In this document: positions 1 to 9,721 of the stretch, piece after piece
Numbering within the stretch: the stretch's first letter is position 1
How the letters are laid out: every line of letters starts with the position of its first letter
Origin: Bacteroidota bacterium
GTDB taxonomy: Bacteria > Bacteroidota > Bacteroidia > Chitinophagales > Chitinophagaceae
Assembly (NCBI GenBank): GCA_029561255.1
Contig: JAKQJH010000196.1
Location: forward strand, 1 to 64,000
Direction of reading: 5' to 3'
Length of the DNA stretch: 64,000 nt
Notes under the pieces: generated by a model
What the model saw: only the letters and a program-made list of their open reading frames with translations
Database searches by the model: none
Told to the model about the DNA's origin: nothing
Made by a program: the position numbers and the translations under genes

Positions 1-1
1 C

Positions 2-331
2 AATATCATTCTTTCTCTGACACTGAATTTTGCGATTGAGATCATTAGCTATTGTGAGCAATTAGAGCAAAATAGAAAGTATGTAATTGCCAGGCAGTTA
101 CTTAAATCCGGGACATCAATAGGTGCGAATTCAAGGGAAGCACAGAACGCTGAGAGCAGGGCCGATTTTATTCATAAGTTTAAAATTGCCGCCAAAGAAG
201 CCGATGAGACTGAGTACTGGTTGCTTTTATGTAAAAATTCAGCAGGGTATCCTGACACCAGGGGGCTGATGGAAAAACTAAAAGACATCCAACGAATACT
301 TAATAAGATAATCAGTTCTTCAAAACATTAA
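2..331 (+). CDS. four helix bundle protein (23S rRNA intervening-sequence protein family), 5' partial
   Basis: Open frame from base 2 to TAA at 329-331: NIILSLTLNFAIEIISYCEQLEQNRKYVIARQLLKSGTSIGANSREAQNAESRADFIHKFKIAAKEADETEYWLLL..., typical of the S23/IVP family. Not in the ORF track because it runs off the window edge. Confidence 0.85.
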   Translation, partial: NIILSLTLNFAIEIISYCEQLEQNRKYVIARQLLKSGTSIGANSREAQNAESRADFIHKFKIAAKEADETEYWLLLCKNSAGYPDTRGLMEKLKDIQRILNKIISSSKH

Positions 332-438
332 CATATGGCTCTCCAATTGGCACATTGGCATATTGGCTAATTGGCACATTAGCTAATTTGTACATTGCCC
401 TATTGTTCAATGGTAAGATAAAATTAAGAAGCTTTCCT

Positions 439-1695
439 TTATTTACTTCTTATAGCCTCCACCGGATCCATACTCGCCGCCTGACGGGCAGGAATAAAAC
501 CGGCGACAACACCCACCAGCACACAGATGCCGATAGCAAGGACCAGGTTACTGGTAGAGATAAAGACGGGGAAATCGAGGGCGCCCGAGAGTACTTTGGT
601 GAGCAGGAAAACAAAGGTTAAACCAATCAGTCCGCCAATGATACAAAGGAAGGCGGACTCCAGCAGGAACTCGGCGAGGATAATCCGTTTTTTGGCACCG
701 ATTGCTTTTTTCAATCCGATCTGGCTGGTACGTTCGCGGACAGTGACGAACATGATATTAGCCACCCCGAACATGCCAACAATCAATGAAAGTGTGGCAA
801 TGGCCCAGCCACCCATATTGAGACTTACAAATGCTTCGCTGATGGCATCACTGAAATCATTGATATCGTTCAGGGTGAAATTTTCTTCTTTGGTGGGAGT
901 CAGTTTCCGGATTGCCCTCATGGTTCCGGTCAGATCATCTTTGAGTGCCTTACTGCTCAGGTAATCCTGTCCCTGTACGAGTATCAGTGGATCCGCTCTT
1001 TTGGGGTCCATGATATTCCGGGCAAAGCGATAGGAGAGGATCACACTCTGGTCGAATTGCCAGCCACCGATCATGGTCTTTCCTTGCTTTTTGATCACCC
1101 CACTCACAATGATCTTCTTTCCTTTTACGGTGATCATTTTACCCGCTGCCCTGTCAGGGTCGATAAACAGTTTTTCAGCAATCTCATTGCCAATGACGGC
1201 CACCGGGCTTCCCTGGCTGAATTCGGCATCGGACAGGTAGCGACCATGGGCGATATCAACCGGTTGAATATCGTTGAACTCCTCACTGATACCGTAAATA
1301 TTTACCCCGGTCAGTTGGTTGTTTTCAAAAAAAACTTTGTCGGAAATACTGATTTTAAAAGCGACGTATTTGGCACTGGGGGTGCGTTTTTTGATTTCCT
1401 CCAGTTCTTCATATTTCGGATTAGGCCGGTTCACATATTTCCACCAGGGAAAATCCGGACCGCCTCCCGCACTATAATCCCATTTGTCAACATAGATAGT
1501 ATTATTGCCTAAGGCCTTTACTTCATTCTGGATATTCTGCTCCAGGCTGTTGACCACGGCCAGCACACTGATTATACAGAATATACCAAAGGTTACGCCA
1601 AGCAAGGACAGGAATGTACGGAGCTTGTTTTTCCATAATTCCTGCAGGGTCATTTTAATACTGCTGAGGACAATCTCGATGGACCGGCGGATCAT
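439..1695 (-). CDS. ABC transporter permease, MacB/FtsX-like
   Basis: 418 aa; N-terminal TM, MacB-like periplasmic domain, C-terminal FtsX-like TMs (GMFGVANIMFVTVRERTSQIGLKKAIGAKK). Confidence 0.93.
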   Translation of the reverse strand: MIRRSIEIVLSSIKMTLQELWKNKLRTFLSLLGVTFGIFCIISVLAVVNSLEQNIQNEVKALGNNTIYVDKWDYSAGGGPDFPWWKYVNRPNPKYEELEEIKKRTPSAKYVAFKISISDKVFFENNQLTGVNIYGISEEFNDIQPVDIAHGRYLSDAEFSQGSPVAVIGNEIAEKLFIDPDRAAGKMITVKGKKIIVSGVIKKQGKTMIGGWQFDQSVILSYRFARNIMDPKRADPLILVQGQDYLSSKALKDDLTGTMRAIRKLTPTKEENFTLNDINDFSDAISEAFVSLNMGGWAIATLSLIVGMFGVANIMFVTVRERTSQIGLKKAIGAKKRIILAEFLLESAFLCIIGGLIGLTFVFLLTKVLSGALDFPVFISTSNLVLAIGICVLVGVVAGFIPARQAASMDPVEAIRSK

Positions 1696-1913
1696 AGGGC
1701 AAATTTACCACATGTAGGGAGAGTTGGTTGATTTTTTATTTAAATGGCATGCCCTGGAGGTAGTTAGTAGTTAGAAGTTCGTAGTTAGTAGTCAATACAC
1801 CTCCTGAGAAAGCTTTAAAAAACACCATAAACCATACTTTCAAACTCCCTCTGATTTATGACTTTATAAACCTTCTAAACCCTCCTTTCCGCCACTAGCA
1901 ACTTTAGTTCTCC

Positions 1914-1949
1914 CTAAACCTTTTAAACCTCTTAAACCTCTTAAACCCT
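1914..1949. repeat. left arm of inverted repeat flanking prfC (9-mer AAACCTCTT array)
   Basis: CTAAACCTTTTAAACCTCTTAAACCTCTTAAACCCT; its reverse complement matches 3622-3657 at 33 of 36 positions by eye. Confidence 0.85.
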
Positions 1950-2000
1950 GCAGTTGGCACCTTCTCCTTCAGGACACCCTCAACTCTCCCCTCCAATTCT

Positions 2001-2008
2001 TACCTTTG
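2001..2008 (+). promoter_or_regulatory. Bacteroidota-type -7 box TACCTTTG upstream of prfC
   Basis: Matches TAnnTTTG 32 bp before the prfC ATG (2040). Confidence 0.55.
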
Positions 2009-2039
2009 CGCCCCGGTCAGTCAGCCCCGGTTTTAAAAC

Positions 2040-3623
2040 ATGAAGTATCATAACGAAATCCAGCGCAGGCGCAGTTTTGCGATTATTTCTCACCCGGATG
2101 CCGGTAAAACGACTTTGACGGAAAAATTCCTCCTTTTTGGAGGGGCTATCCAGGTGGCGGGGGCTGTGAAAAGTAACAAGATCAAAAAATTCGCGACCAG
2201 TGACTTTATGGAGATCGAACGGCAACGGGGTATCTCCGTAGCTACGTCGGTGATGAGTTTTGAATACAATAAGACCCTGATCAACCTGCTCGATACCCCC
2301 GGTCACAAGGACTTTGCGGAAGATACCTACCGGACGCTGACTGCGGTGGACAGTGTGATCCTGGTGGTGGATAGTGTAAACGGGGTGGAAGACCAGACCC
2401 GTCGCCTGATGGAAGTCTGTCGCATGCGGGATACCCCGGTGATCGTATTTGTAAATAAAATGGACCGGGATGGAAAGAACCGGTTTGACCTGCTGGAAGA
2501 AATTGAGAAAGAATTGAACCTGGCCCTGCATCCCATGACCTGGCCGATCAATAGCGGGAAGGAATTCAAAGGAGTTTACGACCTGGATCAGAAAAGCCTG
2601 TTGCTTTTTACGGCCAATACCAAGGCGGATGAAGATAGCATTTCTATTTCCGATATCAACGATAAAGTATTGGATGAAAAACTGGGCGATAAGGATGCGG
2701 CCCAGCTAAGAGAGGATGTGGAACTGGTGGATGGCGTGCATGGGAAGCTGGATGTGGCCAATTACCTCGCTGGTAAAGTAGCCCCGGTATTTTTCGGCAG
2801 TGCCATCAATAATTTCGGGGTAAAGGAAATGCTGGATACGTTTATCCGTATTGCCCCTACCCCCAGGAGCCGCCAAACCACCCTCCGGGAAGTGAATGTG
2901 GAAGAAGAAAAAATGAGCGGCTTCGTTTTTAAAATTCACGCCAACCTCGATCCCAAACACCGCGACCGGATTGCCTTCTTCCGGGTTTGCTCGGGTCGTT
3001 TTGAACGGAATAAATATTTTCATCATGTCCGCCTGGACAAAGAGGTACGCTTTAGTAATCCCTACTCCTTTATGGCCCGTGATAAAAGCATTATCGAAGA
3101 CGCTTATGCCGGGGATGTGGTGGGTTTATTTGATACCGGCAACTTTAAAATCGGAGATACCCTGACCGAAGGGGAGAACTTTTTCTTTACCGGTATCCCA
3201 TCTTTCTCACCAGAGATATTCAAGGAAGTGGTGAACAAGGATCCGCTCAAGACCAAACAATTGGAAAAGGGACTGATGCAATTAACCGACGAAGGTGTGG
3301 CCCAGTTGTTTACCCAGTTTGGCGGTAATAAAAAGATCATCGGCTGTGTGGGTGAACTTCAGTTTGAAGTCATCCAGTACCGTCTGCTGCATGAATATGG
3401 CGCCTCCGTAGTTTTTAATTCACTGCCTTTCTATAAAGCCTGCTGGCTGACCAGCACCAATGAAGCAAAACTGCAGGACTTCCTGCGCTTCAAACAGGCC
3501 AATTCCGGCGAAGACAAAGACGGCCATCCTGTCTACCTCGCCCAAAGCGAATGGTTCCTGAATACGGAGAAGACGAATAACCCGGATATTGAATTTCATT
3601 ATACGAGTGAGATACATAAGTAG
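2040..3623 (+). CDS. prfC: peptide chain release factor 3
   Basis: 527 aa; [30 protein letters not shown]..., [26 protein letters not shown]3-type GTPase with C-terminal domain. Confidence 0.96.
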   Translation: MKYHNEIQRRRSFAIISHPDAGKTTLTEKFLLFGGAIQVAGAVKSNKIKKFATSDFMEIERQRGISVATSVMSFEYNKTLINLLDTPGHKDFAEDTYRTLTAVDSVILVVDSVNGVEDQTRRLMEVCRMRDTPVIVFVNKMDRDGKNRFDLLEEIEKELNLALHPMTWPINSGKEFKGVYDLDQKSLLLFTANTKADEDSISISDINDKVLDEKLGDKDAAQLREDVELVDGVHGKLDVANYLAGKVAPVFFGSAINNFGVKEMLDTFIRIAPTPRSRQTTLREVNVEEEKMSGFVFKIHANLDPKHRDRIAFFRVCSGRFERNKYFHHVRLDKEVRFSNPYSFMARDKSIIEDAYAGDVVGLFDTGNFKIGDTLTEGENFFFTGIPSFSPEIFKEVVNKDPLKTKQLEKGLMQLTDEGVAQLFTQFGGNKKIIGCVGELQFEVIQYRLLHEYGASVVFNSLPFYKACWLTSTNEAKLQDFLRFKQANSGEDKDGHPVYLAQSEWFLNTEKTNNPDIEFHYTSEIHK

Positions 3624-3692
3624 GGTTTAGAAGGTTTAAGAGGTTTAAAAGGTTTAAAAGGTTTAAGAGGGTTAAAAGGTTTAAGAGGTTTA
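3622..3692. repeat. 9-bp tandem repeat (GGTTTAARA-type) after prfC; contains right arm of inverted repeat
   Basis: AGGGTTTAGAAGGTTTAAGAGGTTTAAAAGGTTTAAAAGGTTTAAGAGGGTTAAAAGGTTTAAGAGGTTTAG. Confidence 0.9.
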
Positions 3693-3726
3693 GTAAAAAC
3701 TTTCTTAGAAGGGGCTGTTGTCTCCC

Positions 3727-3765
3727 GACTCCTGACTCCCGACTCCTGACTCCCGACTCCCGACT
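3727..3765. repeat. 7-bp tandem repeat GACTCCY
   Basis: gactcctgactcccgactcctgactcccgactcccgact, about 5.5 units. Confidence 0.9.
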
Positions 3766-3843
3766 AAAGTCTGCTTACTGCCGACTGCATTTTGCCACCT
3801 GCCTCCTTCATCTTATCTTGTCCGCAAATTTCAGGCTACTGAT

Positions 3844-4347
3844 ATGGAAGTCATTAAAACGGACCGGCTGCGGGTACGCACCATAAATAATCAGGATCAT
3901 GAGCGGTTTTTTTTACTCCAGGGCGATCCTGCGGTAATGCGGTTTATCCGTCCCATTAAAACCCGGGAAGAAAGTGATAACGCTTTAAATGAAATGCTGG
4001 CCTCCGGTGAGCCGGAAGAAGGGGGGCGTTGGATGGTGGAAGACAAAGTGACCGGAACTTTTATCGGTACCCTGGCCATCATCCCGGTGCCTTACGATAC
4101 CACCAAAATACAATTGGGTTATGCCTTGGTGCCCGCCGAATGGGGCAAGGGCTATGCCACCGAACTGGCCGTTGCCGGACTCGATTATTTCTGGAAACAA
4201 AGTGACCGGAATGAGCTTTATGCCATTACGGAAGTACCCAATGTCCCCTCTCAGAAAGTACTGCTGAAAGCGGGCTTTCATTTGTTATTGAAGCGGGAAC
4301 ATGAGGGCAAACCGATTTTGGTATATATGGCAAAGCGGCGTTCTTAA
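3844..4347 (+). CDS. GNAT family N-acetyltransferase
   Basis: 167 aa; RLRVRTINNQDHERFFLLQGDPAVMRFI..., IQLGYALVPAEWGKGYATELAVAGLDYFW, NVPSQKVLLKAGF. Confidence 0.93.
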   Translation: MEVIKTDRLRVRTINNQDHERFFLLQGDPAVMRFIRPIKTREESDNALNEMLASGEPEEGGRWMVEDKVTGTFIGTLAIIPVPYDTTKIQLGYALVPAEWGKGYATELAVAGLDYFWKQSDRNELYAITEVPNVPSQKVLLKAGFHLLLKREHEGKPILVYMAKRRS

Positions 4348-5615
4348 GGCGTTCGCCTGAACTTTACCACAGCATTACTCTTCTCAGAAGCCCGTATATA
4401 CACTTCATACTTTTTGCTTCCGTCAAACACTTTCATCAGGGAAGTGTTGGGAGGTATGGAGCCCAGGTTCTCCGCATACATGATCAGTTCATGAACCGGC
4501 TGATTCTTGCTGACAGGCAGTTTCAATTCCAGCGGTTTGGCTTGTAATAAATAGTGGGTAAGAATGATCTTTCCATCGTAGACCAGGGTAATGCTGTCCC
4601 CGTCCACGATCCCGTTATCAGAAAGTAATACCCGCACGGAATCCTCTTTGATGTCAAATGTTTTACTGATCTCCATCTTACGGGTATCATACCCGGGTAA
4701 TATACTGCCGGGCGTCAGGCTTGCCTGTACAGGTGCTGCTTTCTTTACAATGGTAACGGATTGAATAGTGCTGTCTATACATCCGTTCAGACTGATTGTT
4801 TTTGCTTTGACCGAATATGTGCCGGGACTTAAACCCGAAAATACAGGAGAGTGTTCTTCAGTATGAATACTGTCATTAACAGACCAATGAACCGTTTTGA
4901 GGCTTTTGAGGGATGTTTCCTTTAGCGATAAGGACAACACATTGCTTTCTGATATGGCAGGGGTGAATCCGGCAGTTACTTTTTCGGAGCAGTCAGGGGT
5001 TATAGTTTCTGTTGTTTCAATGAAGGATAGGTCATCAAGGGCAAAATCATTTCCATGCCGGATAGTGTTTTTATTAATCAATGCAATCGTGGCACTTCCG
5101 GTTCCATCCGGTAGCCAGGCTACAGAATTGGAAGCCCAGGTACAGGGTTTCCCTGAAGATTTGAAACGACTGACTTCTTTCCCGTTAATGACCAAGGCCA
5201 TTACGGCAGGATTAGGAACTGATATGGAAGTTATCCAAAACGTGAAGCGGTACTTTCTGCCCGGCTGAATTTTTGAAGTCGTTTTCCAGATAACCCTGTT
5301 TTCTTCGGGAGATCCGTTTACAAGCAGCATTTTACCCTTTCCATTTGTGTGGTCTCCGCAGCTATAATGGTCAGGATACCACCTGGAGGCATCTTTACCT
5401 ACATAATATTCTCCTTCAGTTGTGTTTGTGGACGTATAAGAATAGCTGGAGTAAAAGCCGGTATTCCCATTGCTGAAATCGCCGTTTTCGATCACATTTA
5501 CCTGCGAAATTTTTATCTCCCAATCTGAAGTGTTCTTGGCTATGTTGTTTTGTTGTGCAAGCAAAAAAACAGGAAGTAGAAAAAGGAAGTTCAAAAATGA
5601 GTATTTCTTTTTCAT
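4344..5615 (-). CDS. secreted protein with a GDFSNGNTGF...CGDHTNG...LDDLSF module; no obvious T9SS CTD
   Basis: 423 aa; signal peptide MKKKYSFLNFLFLLPVFLLAQ; shares a ~160-aa module with the two upstream paralogues. Confidence 0.85.
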   Translation of the reverse strand: MKKKYSFLNFLFLLPVFLLAQQNNIAKNTSDWEIKISQVNVIENGDFSNGNTGFYSSYSYTSTNTTEGEYYVGKDASRWYPDHYSCGDHTNGKGKMLLVNGSPEENRVIWKTTSKIQPGRKYRFTFWITSISVPNPAVMALVINGKEVSRFKSSGKPCTWASNSVAWLPDGTGSATIALINKNTIRHGNDFALDDLSFIETTETITPDCSEKVTAGFTPAISESNVLSLSLKETSLKSLKTVHWSVNDSIHTEEHSPVFSGLSPGTYSVKAKTISLNGCIDSTIQSVTIVKKAAPVQASLTPGSILPGYDTRKMEISKTFDIKEDSVRVLLSDNGIVDGDSITLVYDGKIILTHYLLQAKPLELKLPVSKNQPVHELIMYAENLGSIPPNTSLMKVFDGSKKYEVYIRASEKSNAVVKFRRTP

Positions 5616-5619
5616 TGAA

Positions 5620-7878
5620 TTATCTGATTAGCGCAAATGTTCCTTTCCGGTATGCTTCTCCACATAAAGTAACAGCTCGTACAACATATACAAACACCGC
5701 CGCATCCTGTTTAACTCCCTTATAAGTACCATCCCAGCAAATGGAAGGGGAGGTAGTATGGAAAATCAGTTCACCCCATCGGTTATAAATACTGAAATCG
5801 AGGTCCTGGATAGCTCCCCAGTACCGAATGCCATAACAATCATTGATGCCATCACCGTTAGGGGTAAAAGCAGTAGGCATGAGATATTGGCTTTTTCCGG
5901 TGGCGGATACATTGACTGTCACACTATCTTTATTCGTACAGCCATTGTTATCTGTACCCGTAACAATGTATTTGGTAGTATCAGCGGGGTTTGCAGCAGG
6001 GTCAGCTATAATCGTATTTGAAAGGCCGGTGCCAGGTGACCAGCTGTAGCTTACTGCTCCCGTGGCATTAAGTGTGCTGATATTGCTGGTACAGTCAATA
6101 TCATTGGATTTGCTGGCCGTTACCACGGGTAATGGATTTACTGTAACAGTTGTACTCAGGTTGGCACTGGTACGACAAACAGTATCTGTAATAGTGACTG
6201 TGTATAGTGTGGTTACAGCAGGACGGGCAATTGGGTTCGGCAAGCTGGCATTACTCAGTGAGCCAACGGGTACCCAGCTGTAAGTATCACCTCCTCCGGC
6301 ATTTAGCTGACGTGAATTATTAAGGCAAATGGCTCCGGCAGGATCTGCGAAAAATCTATTTACGGTCCGGATATCCACTTGTACTGAATCAGAATTAATA
6401 CAACCATCTGCAGAAGTGACAACTACTCTATATTTTGTATTGAGGGTTGGACTGGCAATTGGGTTCGGCAAGCTGGCATCGTTCAGGGTGCCCGTGGGGC
6501 TCCAGCTATAAGTTGAACCGCCACTGGCAGATAATTGTATGCTGGTGTTTTCACAAATGCTGGTGTCAGCAGTAACTGTAATGACTGGCAATGGATTTAC
6601 AGTGATAAGTACCGTGTCTTTACCAGTGCAATTATTGGCATTCGTGCCGGTTACATAGTATTCCGTCGTAACTAACGGGGAAGCTACCGGGTTAGCAATG
6701 GCAGTTCCGGATAATCCTGTAGCCGGAGTCCAGGTATAACTGGTGCCACCAGTTCTATTTAACTGAACTGATTTGCCCGCACAGATAGTCTGATTCGCTG
6801 ATGAAATAATTGCGGGCTTGTCAACAGTGATTTTAACACTGTCACGTCTGAAGGTGAAAGGTGAAAAAAATATATCATCCAGGGCAAAATCATTTCCAAA
6901 AAGAATGGTGTTTTTGTTTATGATAGAGATCACCGCCGAAGTGGCATTCCCTGAATTCCAGGTGGTATAAAACTGAAACCAGTTACAGGATGGCTGACTG
7001 GCAGTTATTAATCCGCCGATGGCATTCCCATTTATAGAGAAGGCGAGTTTTGCTGGATTAGGAACGGAGATAGAACATATCCATGTGGAGAATGTATAGT
7101 TTGTATTGGGGCTCACGGTCACAGTTGTTTTCCATACTTCCGCATCAGGTTGAGGTGATCCGTTCACCAAAAGCATATTACCGGTGCCGGTTGTGTGATC
7201 GCCACAACCGAAGTGAGCAAAATACCAGGAGCTGGGATTATTCCCCACATAATATTCGCCTTCTGTGGTGTTGTTCGCTGTATAAAAATACTGTGAGGTG
7301 AAGCCAGTATTGCCCAAGTTGAAATCACCGTTAGTAATCAAATTGGCTCCTAGTGATAAAGAATTTAAATAGTAAGTTATATTCTGGGTGGTACTGGTAA
7401 TGGGGTTTGGGCTTAATGGGTTGTCCAGAAAAGTAGTAGGGCTCCAGCAGTATACAAAGCCAGCGGTCGATCTCAGTTGTTTAGTTGAACCGCTACAAAG
7501 TAATGTGTCGATCGTCTGAATCAGTTGCGCATCTGTTTGTTGGGCCACACTGATTGTTTTTGTAATTGTATCGGAACAGGAAGGGTAATCAACAATCAAT
7601 GTTACCTGGTAATTACCAAGGGTGGCATAGGTATGATTCACTGAAATAGTGCCTGAGGCAGTATTGCCATCGCCAAATTGCCAGCGGATATTAGTAAAAC
7701 CTGCCGCATTGGTGGCATAAGTAATATCAAATGCAGAGCATGGATTCCGGGTAAACGAAAAATCTCCTTTTGGGTTACAAGCGGGTTGAGATTTTATACA
7801 TACTGTTGCAATTAATGACAAAAGGACAGTAAATATGCTTTTTTTCATTTGTTGCTTTTGCTGGTTTTCAATTCTCAT
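5620..7878 (-). CDS. PKD/Ig-like repeat protein with gliding motility-associated (T9SS type B) C-terminal domain
   Basis: 752 aa; PKD (WQFGDGNTASGTISVNHTYATLGNYQVTL), several CxxxSxQLxAxGGxxYxWxP repeats, CTD LMPTAFTPNGDGINDCYGI...FSIYNRWGELIFHT. Confidence 0.92.
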   Translation of the reverse strand: MRIENQQKQQMKKSIFTVLLSLIATVCIKSQPACNPKGDFSFTRNPCSAFDITYATNAAGFTNIRWQFGDGNTASGTISVNHTYATLGNYQVTLIVDYPSCSDTITKTISVAQQTDAQLIQTIDTLLCSGSTKQLRSTAGFVYCWSPTTFLDNPLSPNPITSTTQNITYYLNSLSLGANLITNGDFNLGNTGFTSQYFYTANNTTEGEYYVGNNPSSWYFAHFGCGDHTTGTGNMLLVNGSPQPDAEVWKTTVTVSPNTNYTFSTWICSISVPNPAKLAFSINGNAIGGLITASQPSCNWFQFYTTWNSGNATSAVISIINKNTILFGNDFALDDIFFSPFTFRRDSVKITVDKPAIISSANQTICAGKSVQLNRTGGTSYTWTPATGLSGTAIANPVASPLVTTEYYVTGTNANNCTGKDTVLITVNPLPVITVTADTSICENTSIQLSASGGSTYSWSPTGTLNDASLPNPIASPTLNTKYRVVVTSADGCINSDSVQVDIRTVNRFFADPAGAICLNNSRQLNAGGGDTYSWVPVGSLSNASLPNPIARPAVTTLYTVTITDTVCRTSANLSTTVTVNPLPVVTASKSNDIDCTSNISTLNATGAVSYSWSPGTGLSNTIIADPAANPADTTKYIVTGTDNNGCTNKDSVTVNVSATGKSQYLMPTAFTPNGDGINDCYGIRYWGAIQDLDFSIYNRWGELIFHTTSPSICWDGTYKGVKQDAAVFVYVVRAVTLCGEAYRKGTFALIR

Positions 7879-7924
7879 TTTATTAGAATGAATCAGCCTT
7901 TTTATGTATTTATGAAAATCTGTT

Positions 7925-9697
7925 TTATTTGATTAATGCAAATGTTCCTTTCTTAAAGGTGTCGCCACAGAGGGTTTTTGCTTTTACAACATACACGTAG
8001 ACAGCTGCGTCCTGCAGTTCTCCTTTGAAATACCCGTTCCAGCATTCTCCGGGATTGCTGGTATGAAAAACCAGTTGCCCCCACCTGTTATATATGCTGA
8101 AATCGAGCTGATTAACGGTACCCCAGAAATTAATGCCATAACAATCATTGATGCCATCGCCGTTTGGGGTGAAAGCGGTAGGCATCAGGTAGAGACTTTT
8201 TCCAGTAGATGTCACATTTACGGTTATAGTACCGGTATTCGTACATCCATTGGCATCTGTGCCGGTTACTATATAGCTTGTGGTATCGGCGGGTGTTGCA
8301 AGCGGATTTGAGATCGCTGCATTGCTCAATCCGGTTGAAGGGCTCCAACTGTATTGAACGGCGCCGGTGGCAGATAACAGGCTGCCGGTACTCGCACAAC
8401 TGATATCACCTGATTTTGAAACTTCGATCGTGGGCAGGTTGTTCACCGTAATCAGAACAGAATCATTGCCTGTGCAATTATTGCTGTTGGTTCCCGTTAC
8501 ATAATATTTAGTGGTGGTAAGCGGAGAAGCTACCGGATTCGGAATACTGGTTGAAGAGAGCCCACTAGCCGGAGTCCAGCTATAGCTGTTTCCACCCGTC
8601 GTATTAAGCTGAATGGATTTACCTGAACAGATCTGCTGATCAGGGGAACTAACAATTGCCGGCTTGTCAACGGTTATTTTTATGCTGTCCTGACTGAAAA
8701 CAACTGGGGCAAATGAAATATCATCTAAAGCGAAATCATTCCCCGTATAAACCTGATTTTGATTTACGATCGCAATGGCCGCGCTTGTATTATTGCCGGA
8801 ATTCCAGATGGTGTAAAATTGATCCCAGATACAAGCGGTATTGTTTGCTGTAAAAACCGGACCAATAGTTACATCGTTAATGGAGAATTGCAGTATGGCT
8901 GGGTTAGAAGAGGTGACGTGCTGAAGCCATGTGGAGAAAGCATAATTCGTATTAGGTTGTACCGTTACGGTTTGTGCCCAGACTTTTATATTGGGAATTT
9001 CCGCCCCATTTACGACCATCATATTGCCGCTTCCCGTGCTATGATCGCCGCAAGCAGGCATGGATGGATGCCAGGACTGCAAATTGGAAGTTACGGTATA
9101 CATACCCGGGTTAAAACCGGAAGATGGATTATACGTGTATCCTGATGTAAATCCGGAATTCCCCGCATTGAAATTGCCATTCGTGATAAGATTCACACCA
9201 GTTGTATAAGAATTAAGATAATAGGTTGTATTCTGTGTTACAGAACAGACCGGGGTGGCAGAGGCCGGATTGTCAAGTCCCGTTACAGGATACCAACAAA
9301 ATTGGAAACCCGGGTTTGATTTTAATTGCTTGGTACTTCCGGAACAGATAATTGTATCAGCAGTCTGTATCAACTGCTGGTCGGGAAGGATATCGAGCGT
9401 GATGGTTTTTTTGACCGTATCTGAGCAGGAAGGATAATCCGTAATTACGCTAACCAGGTAATTCCCGGTTGAAGCATAGGTGTGAGAGATAGTGGTATTC
9501 CCACTGGCAGTTCCCGCATCGCCAAAATTCCATCGGATATTGGTATGGCCTGAAATATTGGTTGTAAAATTTATGTCAAAGGGGGCACAGGGATTTCTGC
9601 TAATAGAAAAATCGCCCTTCAGGGGACAGGCAGGCTGTCCAAAAGAATTTGTTGCAATGGTATATAGCAACAGGGCAAGGAATAAGGTTTTTTTCAT
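7925..9697 (-). CDS. PKD/Ig-like repeat protein with gliding motility-associated (T9SS type B) C-terminal domain
   Basis: 590 aa; paralogue of the 5620-7878 product with fewer Ig-like repeats; CTD LMPTAFTPNGDGINDCYGI. Confidence 0.92.
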   Translation of the reverse strand: MKKTLFLALLLYTIATNSFGQPACPLKGDFSISRNPCAPFDINFTTNISGHTNIRWNFGDAGTASGNTTISHTYASTGNYLVSVITDYPSCSDTVKKTITLDILPDQQLIQTADTIICSGSTKQLKSNPGFQFCWYPVTGLDNPASATPVCSVTQNTTYYLNSYTTGVNLITNGNFNAGNSGFTSGYTYNPSSGFNPGMYTVTSNLQSWHPSMPACGDHSTGSGNMMVVNGAEIPNIKVWAQTVTVQPNTNYAFSTWLQHVTSSNPAILQFSINDVTIGPVFTANNTACIWDQFYTIWNSGNNTSAAIAIVNQNQVYTGNDFALDDISFAPVVFSQDSIKITVDKPAIVSSPDQQICSGKSIQLNTTGGNSYSWTPASGLSSTSIPNPVASPLTTTKYYVTGTNSNNCTGNDSVLITVNNLPTIEVSKSGDISCASTGSLLSATGAVQYSWSPSTGLSNAAISNPLATPADTTSYIVTGTDANGCTNTGTITVNVTSTGKSLYLMPTAFTPNGDGINDCYGINFWGTVNQLDFSIYNRWGQLVFHTSNPGECWNGYFKGELQDAAVYVYVVKAKTLCGDTFKKGTFALIK

Positions 9698-9721
9698 GTA
9701 CCAATAAATCAGGGCATGAAT

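Noticed and set aside
1057-1512. 151-aa + strand ORF inside the ABC permease gene
   Set aside because: Antisense shadow of a well-supported MacB/FtsX-like gene; the same applies to the many short ORFs opposite dnaE, purB, YfhO-like and mutS2-like genes.
3622-3692. 9-bp array after prfC as a CRISPR
   Set aside because: Units are contiguous with no unique spacers and no cas genes nearby; it is a simple tandem repeat.
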